The notes beneath the pieces were generated by a model. The model saw only the letters and a program-made list of their open reading frames with translations, did no database searches and was not told the DNA's origin. Shown here piece after piece: positions 26,472 to 35,790 of a stretch of 64,000 nt of DNA. A program made the translations under genes and the position numbers. The number at the start of each line of letters is the position of its first letter. Positions within the stretch are counted from its first letter, which is position 1. Origin of the DNA: Desulfosarcina alkanivorans (GTDB lineage: Bacteria; Desulfobacterota; Desulfobacteria; Desulfobacterales; Desulfosarcinaceae); NCBI RefSeq assembly GCF_009688945.1, contig NZ_AP021874.1, forward strand, positions 5,084,001 through 5,148,000, given 5' to 3'.

Positions 26472-27695
26472 ATGAAAAAGCATTCGGTTTTCAGCATCGG
26501 TCTTTTGCTCATGATCATGGTTTGTCTGTTGGTGGTCGCACCTGCATCTCACGCGGCAAAAACACTAAAAATCGGAATCGTCGACTGCTATTCGGGCCCG
26601 GCCAGCACGTACACCAACGACGTACGCGACGCGTTCAACATGGAGGCGGAGAAAATCAATGCCGCTGGCGGGATATTGGGCCGCCAGGTCGAGGTCCTCA
26701 CCCGGGACAGCAAATTCAAGGTCGATATCGGCCTGTCCGCCGCCAAAGAGTTGATCTACCGTGAGAATGTCGATGTCCTCATGGGGACGATCAACAGCGC
26801 CCTGGCCCTGGCGATCTCCGATATGTGCAAAAAAGAGAAGGTCCCTTTTTTCGCCACCTTTTCCAAAAGCGCGAAAATTACCGGGGCCAGGGGACACCGG
26901 TATGTTTTCTCGATCACGGAAAATACCGCCCTGGCCGGAAAAGCCGCGGCGGTTGGCCTGGCCAAAAAACCCTACATGAAATACTGGATCGCCGGTGATG
27001 ATTATGAATACGGGCATGCCATTGCGGACGGTGTGTGGAACAACCTGAAAACGCTGAAACCCGGGGTCGAGCGCCTCGGTGAATCCTGGTGGAAAGTGGG
27101 AGAACCCGATTTCACCCCCTATATCACGGCGATTCTTTCCGCCAAACCCGATGCCGTCATCGTCGCTACCGGCGGCCGTGACTGTGTCCCCTTTCTCAAG
27201 GCCGCCAAAGCCACCGGTTTCAACGAGCGGGTTCCGTTTTTCATGCACACGGCCACCGAGCTCTCCACCCTTAAACCCCTGGGCCTCGAAGCCCCGGAAG
27301 GGGTTATCGGAACCTCCAATTACTTCTTTTATTATCCGGAAACGCCGGCCAACCGGGATTTCGTGAAGAATTTCGAAAACGCTTATCAACGCAAGCCCGC
27401 TGTCGGGGCCGTCTACGGTCTGCTCACCGCGCGGTATATTTTTGGTGCCTTCGAAAAAGCGGGGGCAATCGACACGGAAAAATTTATCGACAATGTCGAA
27501 GGAATGACCGTCGATAGCCCCATCGGCAAGGTGACCATGCGCGCCTTCGATCATCAGGCCATGCTGCCCATGTACATGGGGGTGACCCGAAAAAAGGCCG
27601 GATACGATTTCCTGGTTGCCGACGAGATCATGACCATACCGGGCGACGCGGTCATGCCTTCGATTGAAGAGATCAAAAAGGCCAGAAAGCAATAG
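26472..27695 (+). CDS. Branched-chain amino acid-type ABC transporter substrate-binding protein
   Basis: 407 residues from ATG 26472, with AAGGAGGGG upstream. It has a Sec signal peptide (KKHSVFSIGLLLMIMVCLL, cleaved near SHA-AKT). The mature protein follows the LivJ/K periplasmic type I fold (TLKIGIVDCYSGPASTYTND; AAGGILGRQVEVLTRDSKF; MGTINSALALAISD). It is the first gene of a liv-type transporter directly followed by lutABC, so the ligand may be a hydroxy-acid or other carboxylate instead of a branched-chain amino acid. This class also imports amides, aromatic acids and short-chain carboxylates. Confidence 0.93.
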   Translation: MKKHSVFSIGLLLMIMVCLLVVAPASHAAKTLKIGIVDCYSGPASTYTNDVRDAFNMEAEKINAAGGILGRQVEVLTRDSKFKVDIGLSAAKELIYRENVDVLMGTINSALALAISDMCKKEKVPFFATFSKSAKITGARGHRYVFSITENTALAGKAAAVGLAKKPYMKYWIAGDDYEYGHAIADGVWNNLKTLKPGVERLGESWWKVGEPDFTPYITAILSAKPDAVIVATGGRDCVPFLKAAKATGFNERVPFFMHTATELSTLKPLGLEAPEGVIGTSNYFFYYPETPANRDFVKNFENAYQRKPAVGAVYGLLTARYIFGAFEKAGAIDTEKFIDNVEGMTVDSPIGKVTMRAFDHQAMLPMYMGVTRKKAGYDFLVADEIMTIPGDAVMPSIEEIKKARKQ

Positions 27696-27705
27696 CGTTA
27701 TAGCC

Positions 27706-28602
27706 ATGGAATTGACCGCGAACATAACCCTGGCCGCTCTGCTGCAGCAGGTCCTGGTCGGTCTGAGCCGCACCACGATCCTCTTTATCGTGGCCTCGGG
27801 CCTCAGTCTCGTGCTGGGCGTCCTTCGAATCCCGAACGTGGCCCACGGCTCCCTGTACATGACCGGCGCCTTTGTGACCTATACCGTGGCCACGCTGTTC
27901 GGCCAGAGTTCCGTTGGGTTCTGGCTGGCTCTGGTCGTCGCCCCGGTGGTGGTCGCCGGGGTAAGTTTTCTGGTGGAGCGGGCGGTGTTCTGTCACCTTT
28001 ATGAACGTGAGCACATGATGCTCCTGCTGTTCACCTTTGCCTTCTCGCTGGTGATCGGGGATCTGGTCAAGCTGGTCTGGGGATCGGATTACCGCAGCCT
28101 GATCGCCCCGCCATTTCTGCAGGGATCATTTTCGGTCTCCGGCTTTCCTTTCCCGCGCTACAACATGTTCCTGCTGATTGTCGGGCCCCTGGTGGCAGCC
28201 GGCCTGTGGTTTCTGACCAACCGCACCAAAATCGGAAAAATCGCACGCGCCGCCGCCGTTGACCGGGAGATGGTAGGGGCCATCGGCATCAATGTCAGCT
28301 GGGTGTTTGCCGCGGTATTCGTTATCGGCTGCTATCTGGCGGGACTGGGGGGGGCGCTGGTGGCCCCCACCCAGAACATCACCCAGGGCATGGATCACGC
28401 CATCATCATCGAGGCCTTTCTGATCGTCATCATCGGGGGGCTCGGCAACATCTGGGGGGCGCTTCTCGGAGCGCTGATTTTCGGCCTGACCGATTCGATC
28501 GGGATTCTGATATGGCCCCAGTTTGCCATCGTCTTTCCCTACGTGGCCGTGGTTACCGTACTGCTTTTTCGGCCGAAAGGACTGCTCAAATCAACCTGGT
28601 AG
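27706..28602 (+). CDS. Branched-chain amino acid-type ABC permease (LivH-like)
   Basis: 298 residues from ATG 27706, 10 bp after the binding-protein stop; the ribosome site is weak, so coupling to the upstream gene is likely. There are eight or so membrane helices, with the LivH pattern near the N-terminus (IVASGLSLVLGVLRIPNVAHGSLYM) and the ATPase-contact loop (KIGKIARAAAVDREMVGAIG) around residue 180-200. It forms the membrane pore with the LivM-like protein encoded next. Confidence 0.93.
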   Translation: MELTANITLAALLQQVLVGLSRTTILFIVASGLSLVLGVLRIPNVAHGSLYMTGAFVTYTVATLFGQSSVGFWLALVVAPVVVAGVSFLVERAVFCHLYEREHMMLLLFTFAFSLVIGDLVKLVWGSDYRSLIAPPFLQGSFSVSGFPFPRYNMFLLIVGPLVAAGLWFLTNRTKIGKIARAAAVDREMVGAIGINVSWVFAAVFVIGCYLAGLGGALVAPTQNITQGMDHAIIIEAFLIVIIGGLGNIWGALLGALIFGLTDSIGILIWPQFAIVFPYVAVVTVLLFRPKGLLKSTW

Positions 28603-28611
28603 AGGGGATCC

Positions 28612-29559
28612 TTGTATAAAGCCCTGTTCGACATGAAGACAACCTTCATCGGCCTGGTCCTGCTGGCGTTACTCCTGATGCTGCCCCAGTTCCTGCCGCG
28701 GTTTTACGTTTACCTGTCGGCGCTGATTTTTGCGATCGCGCTGCTGGCGACCAGCCTCAACCTGGTGCTTGGCTTCGGCGGCATGTACCAGTTTCATCAT
28801 GCGGTTTTTTACGGATTCGGCGCCTATGCCTTTGCCCTGTTTGCCACCAAATCCGGCCTGCCCCTGTGGCTGGGCTATGCCATCGCCCCGTTTTTTTCGG
28901 CTGCCCTGGGGCTGGTGCTGGGGCTGATCACCGTGCGGTTGAACCAGCTTTATTTCGGCATGCTGCAGATTTCACTCGGTTCCCTGGTGTGGGCCATTAC
29001 CTATCGCTGGTATTCCTTTACCGGCGGGGATGACGGCATTCACGGGATCCCCCTGCCGGACCTGGTCGGATCGTCTGTCGGGGCATACTATTTCAACCTG
29101 ACCGTCGCCGCGGTCTGCCTGCTGTTGATGTATGCCATCGTCCATTCTCCCTTCGGCCGGGTTTTTCAGGGAATCCGCGACAATCCCGAACGGTGCCGGG
29201 CCATCGGGGTCAATGTCCAGCGGCAGCAGCTGGTCGGCCAGACGATCGCCGCATTTTTCGCGGGGGTGGCCGGCACGCTCTTTGTGACCGTCGAAGGATC
29301 CGTGTTTCCGGACCTGATGTTCTGGACCCTTTCCCTGGAGATCCTGATCATGTGCCTGCTGGGCGGCTGGTTTATCTTTCTGGGCCCCGCGCTGGGCGCC
29401 GCCATAATCATCTGCCTGAGAACGTTCGCAGGGATTTACACGGAATACTGGACCCTGATACTGGGCCTCGTTTTAATGCTGCTCATCTTTTTCCTGCCCG
29501 AGGGTGTCCTCGGCCTGTTTCTCCATAAAGCCGGTCCGGCCGCAAGAAGGGAGCGGTAG
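28612..29559 (+). CDS. Branched-chain amino acid-type ABC permease (LivM-like)
   Basis: 315 residues if started at TTG 28612, which has AGAGGGG at proper spacing; ATG 28633 is the alternative. It is a hydrophobic LivM-type permease with the conserved region LATSLNLVLGFGGMYQFHHAVFYGFGAYA and the contact loop FQGIRDNPERCRAIGVNVQ near residue 190. Its stop touches the start of the LivG-like gene, as usual for tightly translated transporter operons. Confidence 0.92.
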   Translation: MYKALFDMKTTFIGLVLLALLLMLPQFLPRFYVYLSALIFAIALLATSLNLVLGFGGMYQFHHAVFYGFGAYAFALFATKSGLPLWLGYAIAPFFSAALGLVLGLITVRLNQLYFGMLQISLGSLVWAITYRWYSFTGGDDGIHGIPLPDLVGSSVGAYYFNLTVAAVCLLLMYAIVHSPFGRVFQGIRDNPERCRAIGVNVQRQQLVGQTIAAFFAGVAGTLFVTVEGSVFPDLMFWTLSLEILIMCLLGGWFIFLGPALGAAIIICLRTFAGIYTEYWTLILGLVLMLLIFFLPEGVLGLFLHKAGPAARRER

Positions 29560-30309
29560 ATGCTGCAGGTCGAAGCCTTAGAGAAATCCTTTGATGGATT
29601 CATGGCGGTCAACGGCGCCACGCTCAAGGTCGAAAGGGGTGATGTGGTTGCCGTGATCGGGCCCAACGGCGCCGGCAAAACCACCCTGTTCAACCTGATC
29701 ACCGGCCAGCTGCCGCCCACCGCCGGAGCCATCTGGTTCAAAAAAGAGAATATCGCCGGCCTGGCGCCCCATCGTGTTTGCCGCAAAGGGATCAGCCGGT
29801 CCTATCAGGTGGTCAATATTTTCAACCGCTTGACCCTGTTTGAAAATGTGCAGGTCGCCGTTTTGTCCCGCCGCAGGAAAACCTTCGACCTGTTCAGACC
29901 GGCCAAAACCATCGCCGTCGACGAAACCCGGCGTATCCTCGACAGTGTGGGTCTGCTCGACAAATGGGCAATGACCAGCGGCGCCCTGTCCCACGGCGAT
30001 CAGAAAGTCCTCGAGATCGCCATTGCCCTTGGCAACCGCCCCGAGCTGCTGATCCTCGACGAGCCCACCGCCGGCATGTCACCGGAAGAAACGGCGGTGA
30101 CGCTCCGGCTGATGAAACGGTTGTCCGGAGAACTGGGGCTGACGATCCTCTTTTGCGAGCACGACATGGGCATGGTGTTCTCCATCGCCACCCAGATCAT
30201 GGTCATGCAGCAAGGACGTACGATCATCCAGGGGCCGCCGGATGAGGTCCGCAACAACCAGCAGGTTCGTGACGCCTACCTCGGGGGGGCAGACGAATGC
30301 TCCGCGTAG
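29560..30309 (+). CDS. ABC transporter ATPase, LivG-like
   Basis: 249 residues, starting at the base after the LivM-like stop. Walker A GPNGAGKTT is near residue 34, the signature region reads LSHGDQKVLEIA (His replacing the second Gly position of LSGGxQ, as common in LivG), and Walker B is LLILDEPTAGMS. It ends with the LivG-type H-loop (FCEHDMGMVF). It overlaps the LivF-like gene by 13 bp. Confidence 0.94.
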   Translation: MLQVEALEKSFDGFMAVNGATLKVERGDVVAVIGPNGAGKTTLFNLITGQLPPTAGAIWFKKENIAGLAPHRVCRKGISRSYQVVNIFNRLTLFENVQVAVLSRRRKTFDLFRPAKTIAVDETRRILDSVGLLDKWAMTSGALSHGDQKVLEIAIALGNRPELLILDEPTAGMSPEETAVTLRLMKRLSGELGLTILFCEHDMGMVFSIATQIMVMQQGRTIIQGPPDEVRNNQQVRDAYLGGADECSA

Positions 30310-30992
30310 AAAACATCCATACCTATTACCATCTGAGCCACATCCTTTTTGACGTCTCCCTCGAAGTGGACCAGGGGGAAATCGTCTGCCTTCTGGGGCG
30401 CAACGGGGCGGGCAAAAGTACCACCATGAAAAGCATTATGGGCTTAACGCCCCCTAAAAAAGGATCTATCGAATTCAAAGGCATGGTCTGTACCGGCCAG
30501 AAGCCCTACCTGATGGCGCGCATGGGAATCGGCTTCGTTCCCGATGACCGGCGTGTTTTCGCCGACCTTACCGTCGGCGAAAATCTTGACATCTCCGAGC
30601 GGAACATCCAGGAAGGCGGGTGGGACAAGGACCGGGTGTATGATTTTTTTCCGGCGTTAGGAAAGATCGACGGCCGGCGGGCCGGTTTTCTCAGTGGCGG
30701 TGAACAGCAGATGCTGACCATCGCCCGGGCGCTGATGACCAACCCGGATTTCATTTTGCTCGACGAGCCGACCGAAGGATTGGCCCCCCTGATCGTGAAC
30801 ATGCTGGAATCGCAAATCGCCCGCCTCAAGGAGAGCGGTCTCACCGTTCTTCTGGCGGAGCAGAACCTCGAGGTGGCCCTGCGGCTCAGCGACCGCGGCT
30901 ACATCATTGACAACGGAGCCATCCGGTATCAAGGGACGAGCGATGATCTGAGATGCAATGAAGCGGTTCGGGACAAATATCTGTGTGTCTGA
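30297..30992 (+). CDS. ABC transporter ATPase, LivF-like
   Basis: 231 residues. Walker A GRNGAGKST, signature LSGGEQQMLTIARAL and Walker B FILLDEPTEGLAP are intact; the C-terminus (LLAEQNLEVALRLSDRGYII) is typical of LivF. It completes the five-gene importer; the next gene, lutA, begins 24 bp after its stop, so the transporter and the oxidase genes are in one transcription unit. Confidence 0.94.
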   Translation: MLRVENIHTYYHLSHILFDVSLEVDQGEIVCLLGRNGAGKSTTMKSIMGLTPPKKGSIEFKGMVCTGQKPYLMARMGIGFVPDDRRVFADLTVGENLDISERNIQEGGWDKDRVYDFFPALGKIDGRRAGFLSGGEQQMLTIARALMTNPDFILLDEPTEGLAPLIVNMLESQIARLKESGLTVLLAEQNLEVALRLSDRGYIIDNGAIRYQGTSDDLRCNEAVRDKYLCV

Positions 30993-31016
30993 ATTTATTA
31001 TCTGGAAGTCTATCCC

Positions 31017-31733
31017 ATGCGCGTAACCCTGTTTGTGCAGTGCCTGGTGGACAGTCTCTACCCTGAAGTGGGCGAGGCCATGGTTGCCCTGTTCAACCGG
31101 CTCGGCATTTCGGTAAGGGTCCCCACGAACCAGACCTGCTGCGGACAGCCGGCCTTCAATGCCGGGCATCGCAAGGCGGCCGGAAGGGCGGCCAAACGAT
31201 TTATAACCATTTTCGAGGACGCCGAGGTGATCGTGTGTCCCTCCGGTTCCTGCGTCGCCATGGTCAGGCACCACTATCCGGAACTGTTTGCAAACGATCA
31301 AAAATGGCTGGGCCGGGCCGCAGAGGTCGGCCGCAAAACCTTTGAACTCAGCCAGTACCTGGTGGATGTCCTCGGGATCGACGATGTGGGAGCCTGCTAC
31401 CCCGGCAAGGTGACCTATCACGATTCCTGTCACCTCTTAAGGGGACTGGGGGTGGCCGAACAGCCGCGACGCCTGATACGAAACATCAGGCGTTCGGAAC
31501 TGGTGGAGATGAACGCGTCCGACCGTTGCTGCGGTTTCGGGGGCACCTTCGCCGTCAACTATCCGGACATATCGGTGGCCATGGTCGACGAAAAAATAAG
31601 CAACATCATCGCCTCCGGTGCCGATACCGTTACCGGCTGCGATATCAGCTGCCTGATGAACATTCAGGGAAGACTGAGCCGCATCGGGTCGCCGGTAAAA
31701 ACCCTGCACCTGGCACAACTGCTGGCCGGTTGA
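31017..31733 (+). CDS. lutA: LutA-type lactate/hydroxyacid oxidation iron-sulfur subunit
   Basis: 238 residues. It carries two CCG domains (QTCCGQPAFNAGH near residue 41; DRCCGFGGTFAV near 175) and the flanking Cys motifs, as in LutA/LldE and the heterodisulfide reductase B fold. With LutB and LutC it forms a membrane-associated complex oxidising L-lactate to pyruvate in Bacillus and Shewanella; here the exact hydroxy-acid is unproven. It is located directly behind the liv-type importer and ahead of lutB (71-bp gap). Confidence 0.9.
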   Translation: MRVTLFVQCLVDSLYPEVGEAMVALFNRLGISVRVPTNQTCCGQPAFNAGHRKAAGRAAKRFITIFEDAEVIVCPSGSCVAMVRHHYPELFANDQKWLGRAAEVGRKTFELSQYLVDVLGIDDVGACYPGKVTYHDSCHLLRGLGVAEQPRRLIRNIRRSELVEMNASDRCCGFGGTFAVNYPDISVAMVDEKISNIIASGADTVTGCDISCLMNIQGRLSRIGSPVKTLHLAQLLAG

Positions 31734-31804
31734 CAAGGGGCCGCCCTTGACCGGCAACCGCGGATGTCCGCTGTAATACACACCCCTGTAGAAAAAGGAG
31801 CCGA

Positions 31805-33241
31805 TTGAAACCGCGACCATACCCAGTCAGCGCGCAGGCGGCGATAAAGGATCCGGTCCTGCAGGCCGCCCTGGCCAACCTTCAGCAGCGCCTCGGCCAG
31901 GGGGCGGCCGCCGGCTACCAGCGATTCCCGGAAGGCCCGGAACTCAGGCTCAAGGGCCATGATATCCGCCTGAACGCCATCGACAACCTGGATATCCTCC
32001 TGGAAGCGCTTGCCGATAAAATAGGGCAAAACGGGGGCCATGTCCATTTTGCCCCTGACGCGCAGGCCGCCGTCGACCATTGCATCGCGATTGCCCGTCG
32101 TCATGATGTCTCCATGGCCGTCAAGGGCAAGTCGATGCTCACCGAGGAGATCGGGCTCAACCCGGCCCTGGAGGCCGCCGGCATCGAAACGGTGGAGACC
32201 GACCTGGGCGAATACATCGTCCAGCTCGCCGGTGAAGCGCCGTCCCATATCATCGCCCCGGCCATCCATAAAAGCCGGGAGGCGGTCGGCCGTCTTTTCA
32301 GGGACAAACTGGGCATCCCCTACACGGATGACCCGCCCACCCTGACGCTTGCGGCCAGACGGGCGCTGCGCAAAAAATTCCTGCAGGCGGATATGGGAAT
32401 TTCGGGATGCAACCTCGCATGTGCCCAGACCGGACACATCACCACCCTTTCCAATGAAGGCAACATCCGGATGGCCACCACCCTGCCGCGGGTCCACGTG
32501 GCCTTTATGGGCATGGAAAGAATCGTTGCCGACCTTGCCGACCACGACGTCCTCTTAAGGCTCCTGTCCATGGGCGCGGCAGCACAGGACATGGCCGGCT
32601 ATGTGAGCTACATCGGCGGCCCGGCTGAAAAAGGGCGGACGGACGGTCCCGACGCATTTCACCTGATCATCGTCGACAACGGCCGCAGCCGGATCCTGGC
32701 GGATCCGGACTTCCGGGAAGTGCTCTGCTGCATCCGCTGCGGGGCCTGCCTCAACATGTGCCCGGTATACGGAAAAATCGGCGGGCATGCATACGCGTCC
32801 GCCTATTCGGGGCCGGTCGGGGCGGTGGTCACCCCGCTTCTCACCGGCATCAACCGGGCCAGTGACCTCTGCCTGGGAGAGTCCCTGTGCGGGGCCTGCA
32901 TGCCGGCCTGCCCGGTCAATATCGATCTTCCCCGCATGCTTCTTCTGCTGCGCGCCAAACTGGCCGAAGGGGATGCGTCCTGGGATGTCAGGGTCAGGAG
33001 CCGGGCGGAGCAGGCCGCATTCACCGCATGGTCCTACCTGATCCGCAACCGCTTCGTCTACGACCTGTTCCTCAAGGGCGCCGCCATCGGCCAGCGATTG
33101 CTGCCCGGAACGCCTTCCATGATCCGTCGCCTCCCCTTTGCCGGCAGGGGCTGGACCCACGGCCGCGACCTGAAGCGGCTGGCCGCCCGCAGTTTCATCC
33201 AGCGCTACCGCAACGAAAACGAACGCAGGAGCATGAAATGA
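31805..33241 (+). CDS. lutB: LutB-type iron-sulfur/LUD-domain protein
   Basis: 478 residues from TTG 31805, with AAGGAG 7 bp upstream. A LUD domain occupies about residues 60-290 (SMAVKGKSMLTEEIGLN; NEGNIRMATTLPRVHVAF). Two [4Fe-4S] motifs follow: CIRCGACLNMCP near residue 310 and CGACMPACPVN near 362. This is the standard LutB/LldF build. The stop overlaps lutC by ATGA. Confidence 0.93.
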   Translation: MKPRPYPVSAQAAIKDPVLQAALANLQQRLGQGAAAGYQRFPEGPELRLKGHDIRLNAIDNLDILLEALADKIGQNGGHVHFAPDAQAAVDHCIAIARRHDVSMAVKGKSMLTEEIGLNPALEAAGIETVETDLGEYIVQLAGEAPSHIIAPAIHKSREAVGRLFRDKLGIPYTDDPPTLTLAARRALRKKFLQADMGISGCNLACAQTGHITTLSNEGNIRMATTLPRVHVAFMGMERIVADLADHDVLLRLLSMGAAAQDMAGYVSYIGGPAEKGRTDGPDAFHLIIVDNGRSRILADPDFREVLCCIRCGACLNMCPVYGKIGGHAYASAYSGPVGAVVTPLLTGINRASDLCLGESLCGACMPACPVNIDLPRMLLLLRAKLAEGDASWDVRVRSRAEQAAFTAWSYLIRNRFVYDLFLKGAAIGQRLLPGTPSMIRRLPFAGRGWTHGRDLKRLAARSFIQRYRNENERRSMK

Positions 33242-33999
33242 GCGCATCCGGGCGGGTTGAATTCATACGGACGATCAGAAGGGCCCTCGACCGCGGCGAT
33301 TCCGTCCCACGGTCGCTGGATGATATTGTCCCGAATGAGCCGGATACCGATAGTCTCCGGCTTCTTGAAACCATCGCCGGTCGGGACAGGACCGCTCATC
33401 TGGCCTTGCTGGATCGGCTCATGGAAGCCGGCCAAGGGGTGAATGTGAGCGTTCTGACCGCAAAAGACGGGCCTGCGGCCGCCTCCGTGATTACCGGGAT
33501 TGCTGCAGAGAAAAGCGCTGAATGGGGCGACCGCAAGGAGGTGGTGGCATGGGATCACCCGCTGGTTAAGGGCATGGCGCTTCCCGCCTGCCTGGCGCCC
33601 CTGGACATTCCGGTCTATTTCCCGGACGCCGGCCCCGTTGCCGCCGGCCGGCAGTCAGCCTTTCGCAGACACGCCGAAGCGGCGTTTATGGGTATTACCT
33701 CGGCGGACTATTGTATTGCGGACACGGCAACCCTGACCATGAAAACCCGTCCCGGGCAGCCCCGCTGCGTCTCGTTGCTGCCGTCCATCCATATTGCGGT
33801 GATCCGGCTGGACCGGATTCTCACGACCTTCGAGGAACTCTACGCTCTGCTGAAGTGGAGCCCCGCAGAACAGGCCGAAGGCATTACCCGCTGCATGACC
33901 TTTATTACCGGTCCCAGTAAAACCGCGGATATCGAGGCCACGCTTGTCCATGGGGTCCACGGGCCGCGGGAGCTGTATGTTTTTGTGCTGACCGGTTGA
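33238..33999 (+). CDS. lutC: LutC-type LUD-domain protein
   Basis: 253 residues from ATG 33238, overlapping lutB by 4 bp; an open frame upstream is the other reading frame of lutB. The LUD domain ends with the hallmark segment GPSKTADIEATLVHGVHGPRELY (shown in part: TADIEATLVHGVHGP). It is the third subunit of the lactate utilisation complex. The downstream neighbours are CBS-domain proteins after a 163-bp gap. Confidence 0.92.
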   Translation: MSASGRVEFIRTIRRALDRGDSVPRSLDDIVPNEPDTDSLRLLETIAGRDRTAHLALLDRLMEAGQGVNVSVLTAKDGPAAASVITGIAAEKSAEWGDRKEVVAWDHPLVKGMALPACLAPLDIPVYFPDAGPVAAGRQSAFRRHAEAAFMGITSADYCIADTATLTMKTRPGQPRCVSLLPSIHIAVIRLDRILTTFEELYALLKWSPAEQAEGITRCMTFITGPSKTADIEATLVHGVHGPRELYVFVLTG

Positions 34000-34047
34000 G
34001 CGCATTCGTCTCAAGGGTGTTGCCGCCAGCGCCGGGTAATACGGTTT

Positions 34048-34077
34048 TTGACAAGGCTGCGTGTTCTGAAGTATCCT
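34048..34077 (+). promoter_or_regulatory. Possible internal promoter before CBS-domain genes
   Basis: TTGACA (34048-34053), an 18-bp spacer and TATCCT (34072-34077) lie in the gap after lutC. The -35 is perfect and the -10 is weak (4 of 6). It could give separate transcription of the two CBS genes. Confidence 0.35.
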
Positions 34078-34162
34078 CAATCCAACAGGCATAAATGGTA
34101 TCCCCACCCACACCATTTTGCACCTTGCAATAACATCCATACGGGGTCAAAAGGGGACCGGC

Positions 34163-34636
34163 ATGTTCGCCCGTGATTTCATGGACACCCGTTTTCACAC
34201 CCTTTTCCCGCAGCAAAGCATCGCCGAGGCGGTCTCCGCCTTTCAAAAGGCCTCGCAGCGCGAAGGGAAAAAAATCTTCGGCATGATGGTCACCGACGGC
34301 GACGATCGGCTTGTCGGCATTCTTTCCATGACCGACATCCTGAACTACGTGCAGCCCAAGCATGTGGCCATATTCGGGGAGATGGAGGACCTGGACCCTG
34401 CTGAGGTGTACAGGGACCGTCTGGCCACCATCCGGTCGATTCTCGTTGACGACATCATGACCACCGAGGTGGTTACCGTCCGCCCGGACACCCACCTGAT
34501 GGTCATTGCAGAAATCATGATCAAAAAGCACATCCGTCGCCTTCCGGTCGTGGCGGACCGGACGGTGGTGGGCATCGTCTATGTGTCGGACGTGTTCTAT
34601 CGATTGATGTCCATGTTTTCCCCGGATATGGGGTGA
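34163..34636 (+). CDS. CBS domain pair protein (small)
   Basis: 157 residues from ATG 34163 (GGGGACC upstream). It consists of two CBS motifs only: residues about 1-75 (MVTDGDDRLVGILSMTDILNYV) and about 85-150 (VDDIMTTEVVTVRPDTHLM; IRRLPVVADRTVVGIVYVSDVFY). Stand-alone CBS pairs bind adenine nucleotides and regulate partner enzymes or transporters. It is encoded between lutC and a four-CBS protein, so it may tune the hydroxy-acid pathway to energy state. Confidence 0.88.
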   Translation: MFARDFMDTRFHTLFPQQSIAEAVSAFQKASQREGKKIFGMMVTDGDDRLVGILSMTDILNYVQPKHVAIFGEMEDLDPAEVYRDRLATIRSILVDDIMTTEVVTVRPDTHLMVIAEIMIKKHIRRLPVVADRTVVGIVYVSDVFYRLMSMFSPDMG

Positions 34637-34695
34637 TGGTATGGTTTTTCAGGCAGCCGTAATATTGCCGCACAACATCCGGGAGGGCGCCGGTC

Positions 34696-35592
34696 ATGCC
34701 GGTCGTTAATACCCTTGGGGTGTTGAGCGGCATTCCCGTGAGCCGGGCCATGCGGCAGCAGGTCGTCAGCCTTCCCCGTTCGGCCGATATCGGACAGGGC
34801 ATCCGCACGATGATCCGGTACAAGGTCAATGCCGTGCTGCTCACCGACAGCGGCGCCCCCTGGGGTGTGGTTTCGAAAACGGACCTCATGGGCGCCATGT
34901 ATGCCGAGCTGCCGACAGCAATGCCACTGGGCGACGTGATGGGCAGCCAGCCGATCGCCTGTTTTCCCGACGATCCGGTGGAAGACGCCCTGGAGATCAT
35001 GGGGGCCGCCGGTGTGCATCGGCTTTTCGTCACCGGTGCGGACCGGGAGGTGGTGGTCGGTACGGTGGCCTACGCGGACATCGTGGGACTGCTCTACCGC
35101 TACTGCCGGGCCTGCGAACGCGGGACCGCCAGGAAAAGGATGCGGCGCGCCGGGGCCGATCCGTCCGCACGCCTCACCGTGAGGGACGTCATGACCCGGA
35201 CCGTGCGGCGCTGCCGGGACACCGATCCGCTCTTCACGGTCATCGACACCCTGTCCACCCATCACATGGGGGCCGTTCTCGTCCGGGACGAGTCCCGGTC
35301 CTCTCTCGGCGTCGTTTCAAAAACAGATCTCATTCTTGCCTACCACCACGGCGTCTCTCCGGAAACCGAAGCACGGGCAGTCATGAACACGCCGGTTCAC
35401 GCCATGGCGGCCGAAGCGCTTTTGTCAGCGGCACTCCAGCAGATGCTGGTCAGGGACGTCCAACGGCTCTTTGTTTATGACGACGCATCCAGGCCTGATC
35501 GTCTCACCGGTGTGCTCGCCCTCTCCGACGCCGCCCGCTTTCGCTCAGGTTCGTGTCGCGCCTGCGCGGCAGGGCGGATCTTGATCCGATAG
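34696..35592 (+). CDS. Tandem CBS domain protein (two CBS pairs) with CRAC cysteine motifs
   Basis: 298 residues from ATG 34696 (GGAGGG upstream). Four CBS motifs form two Bateman modules: about 10-130 (GVVSKTDLMGAMY; VVVGTVAYADIVGL) and about 155-280 (LTVRDVMTRTV; LGVVSKTDLILAY). Each module ends with a Cys pair in the same sequence context, RYCRACERG near residue 137 and GSCRACAAG near 290, suggesting duplication and possibly a metal or redox site. A rho-independent terminator follows at 35687. Confidence 0.85.
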   Translation: MPVVNTLGVLSGIPVSRAMRQQVVSLPRSADIGQGIRTMIRYKVNAVLLTDSGAPWGVVSKTDLMGAMYAELPTAMPLGDVMGSQPIACFPDDPVEDALEIMGAAGVHRLFVTGADREVVVGTVAYADIVGLLYRYCRACERGTARKRMRRAGADPSARLTVRDVMTRTVRRCRDTDPLFTVIDTLSTHHMGAVLVRDESRSSLGVVSKTDLILAYHHGVSPETEARAVMNTPVHAMAAEALLSAALQQMLVRDVQRLFVYDDASRPDRLTGVLALSDAARFRSGSCRACAAGRILIR

Positions 35593-35686
35593 GGATCGCT
35601 CTCGCCGGAAGCGCCTTTTCCGCTGAGTTGATGCTCAAACGCATTCTCGGCGCGCTGCCATTGGAAATCTCAGCGTTTGACAGCGT

Positions 35687-35717
35687 CCGGATCCCTGATG
35701 GGTTCCGGGCCGTTTTT
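35687..35717 (+). terminator. Rho-independent terminator after the CBS gene
   Basis: CCGGATCCC (35687-35695), loop TGAT, GGGTTCCGG (35700-35708), then GCCG and TTTTT (35713-35717). The stem is 9 bp with one internal T-T mismatch. It lies 95 bp after the CBS gene and before the membrane protein gene, marking the likely end of the liv-lut-CBS transcript. Confidence 0.75.
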
Positions 35718-35790
35718 CAGGGCGGTCTGAGAAATGCTTTGATATCATTACGGTTGTATTTTTGGATAACCAGAAGTAGTCTCCGCCGGC

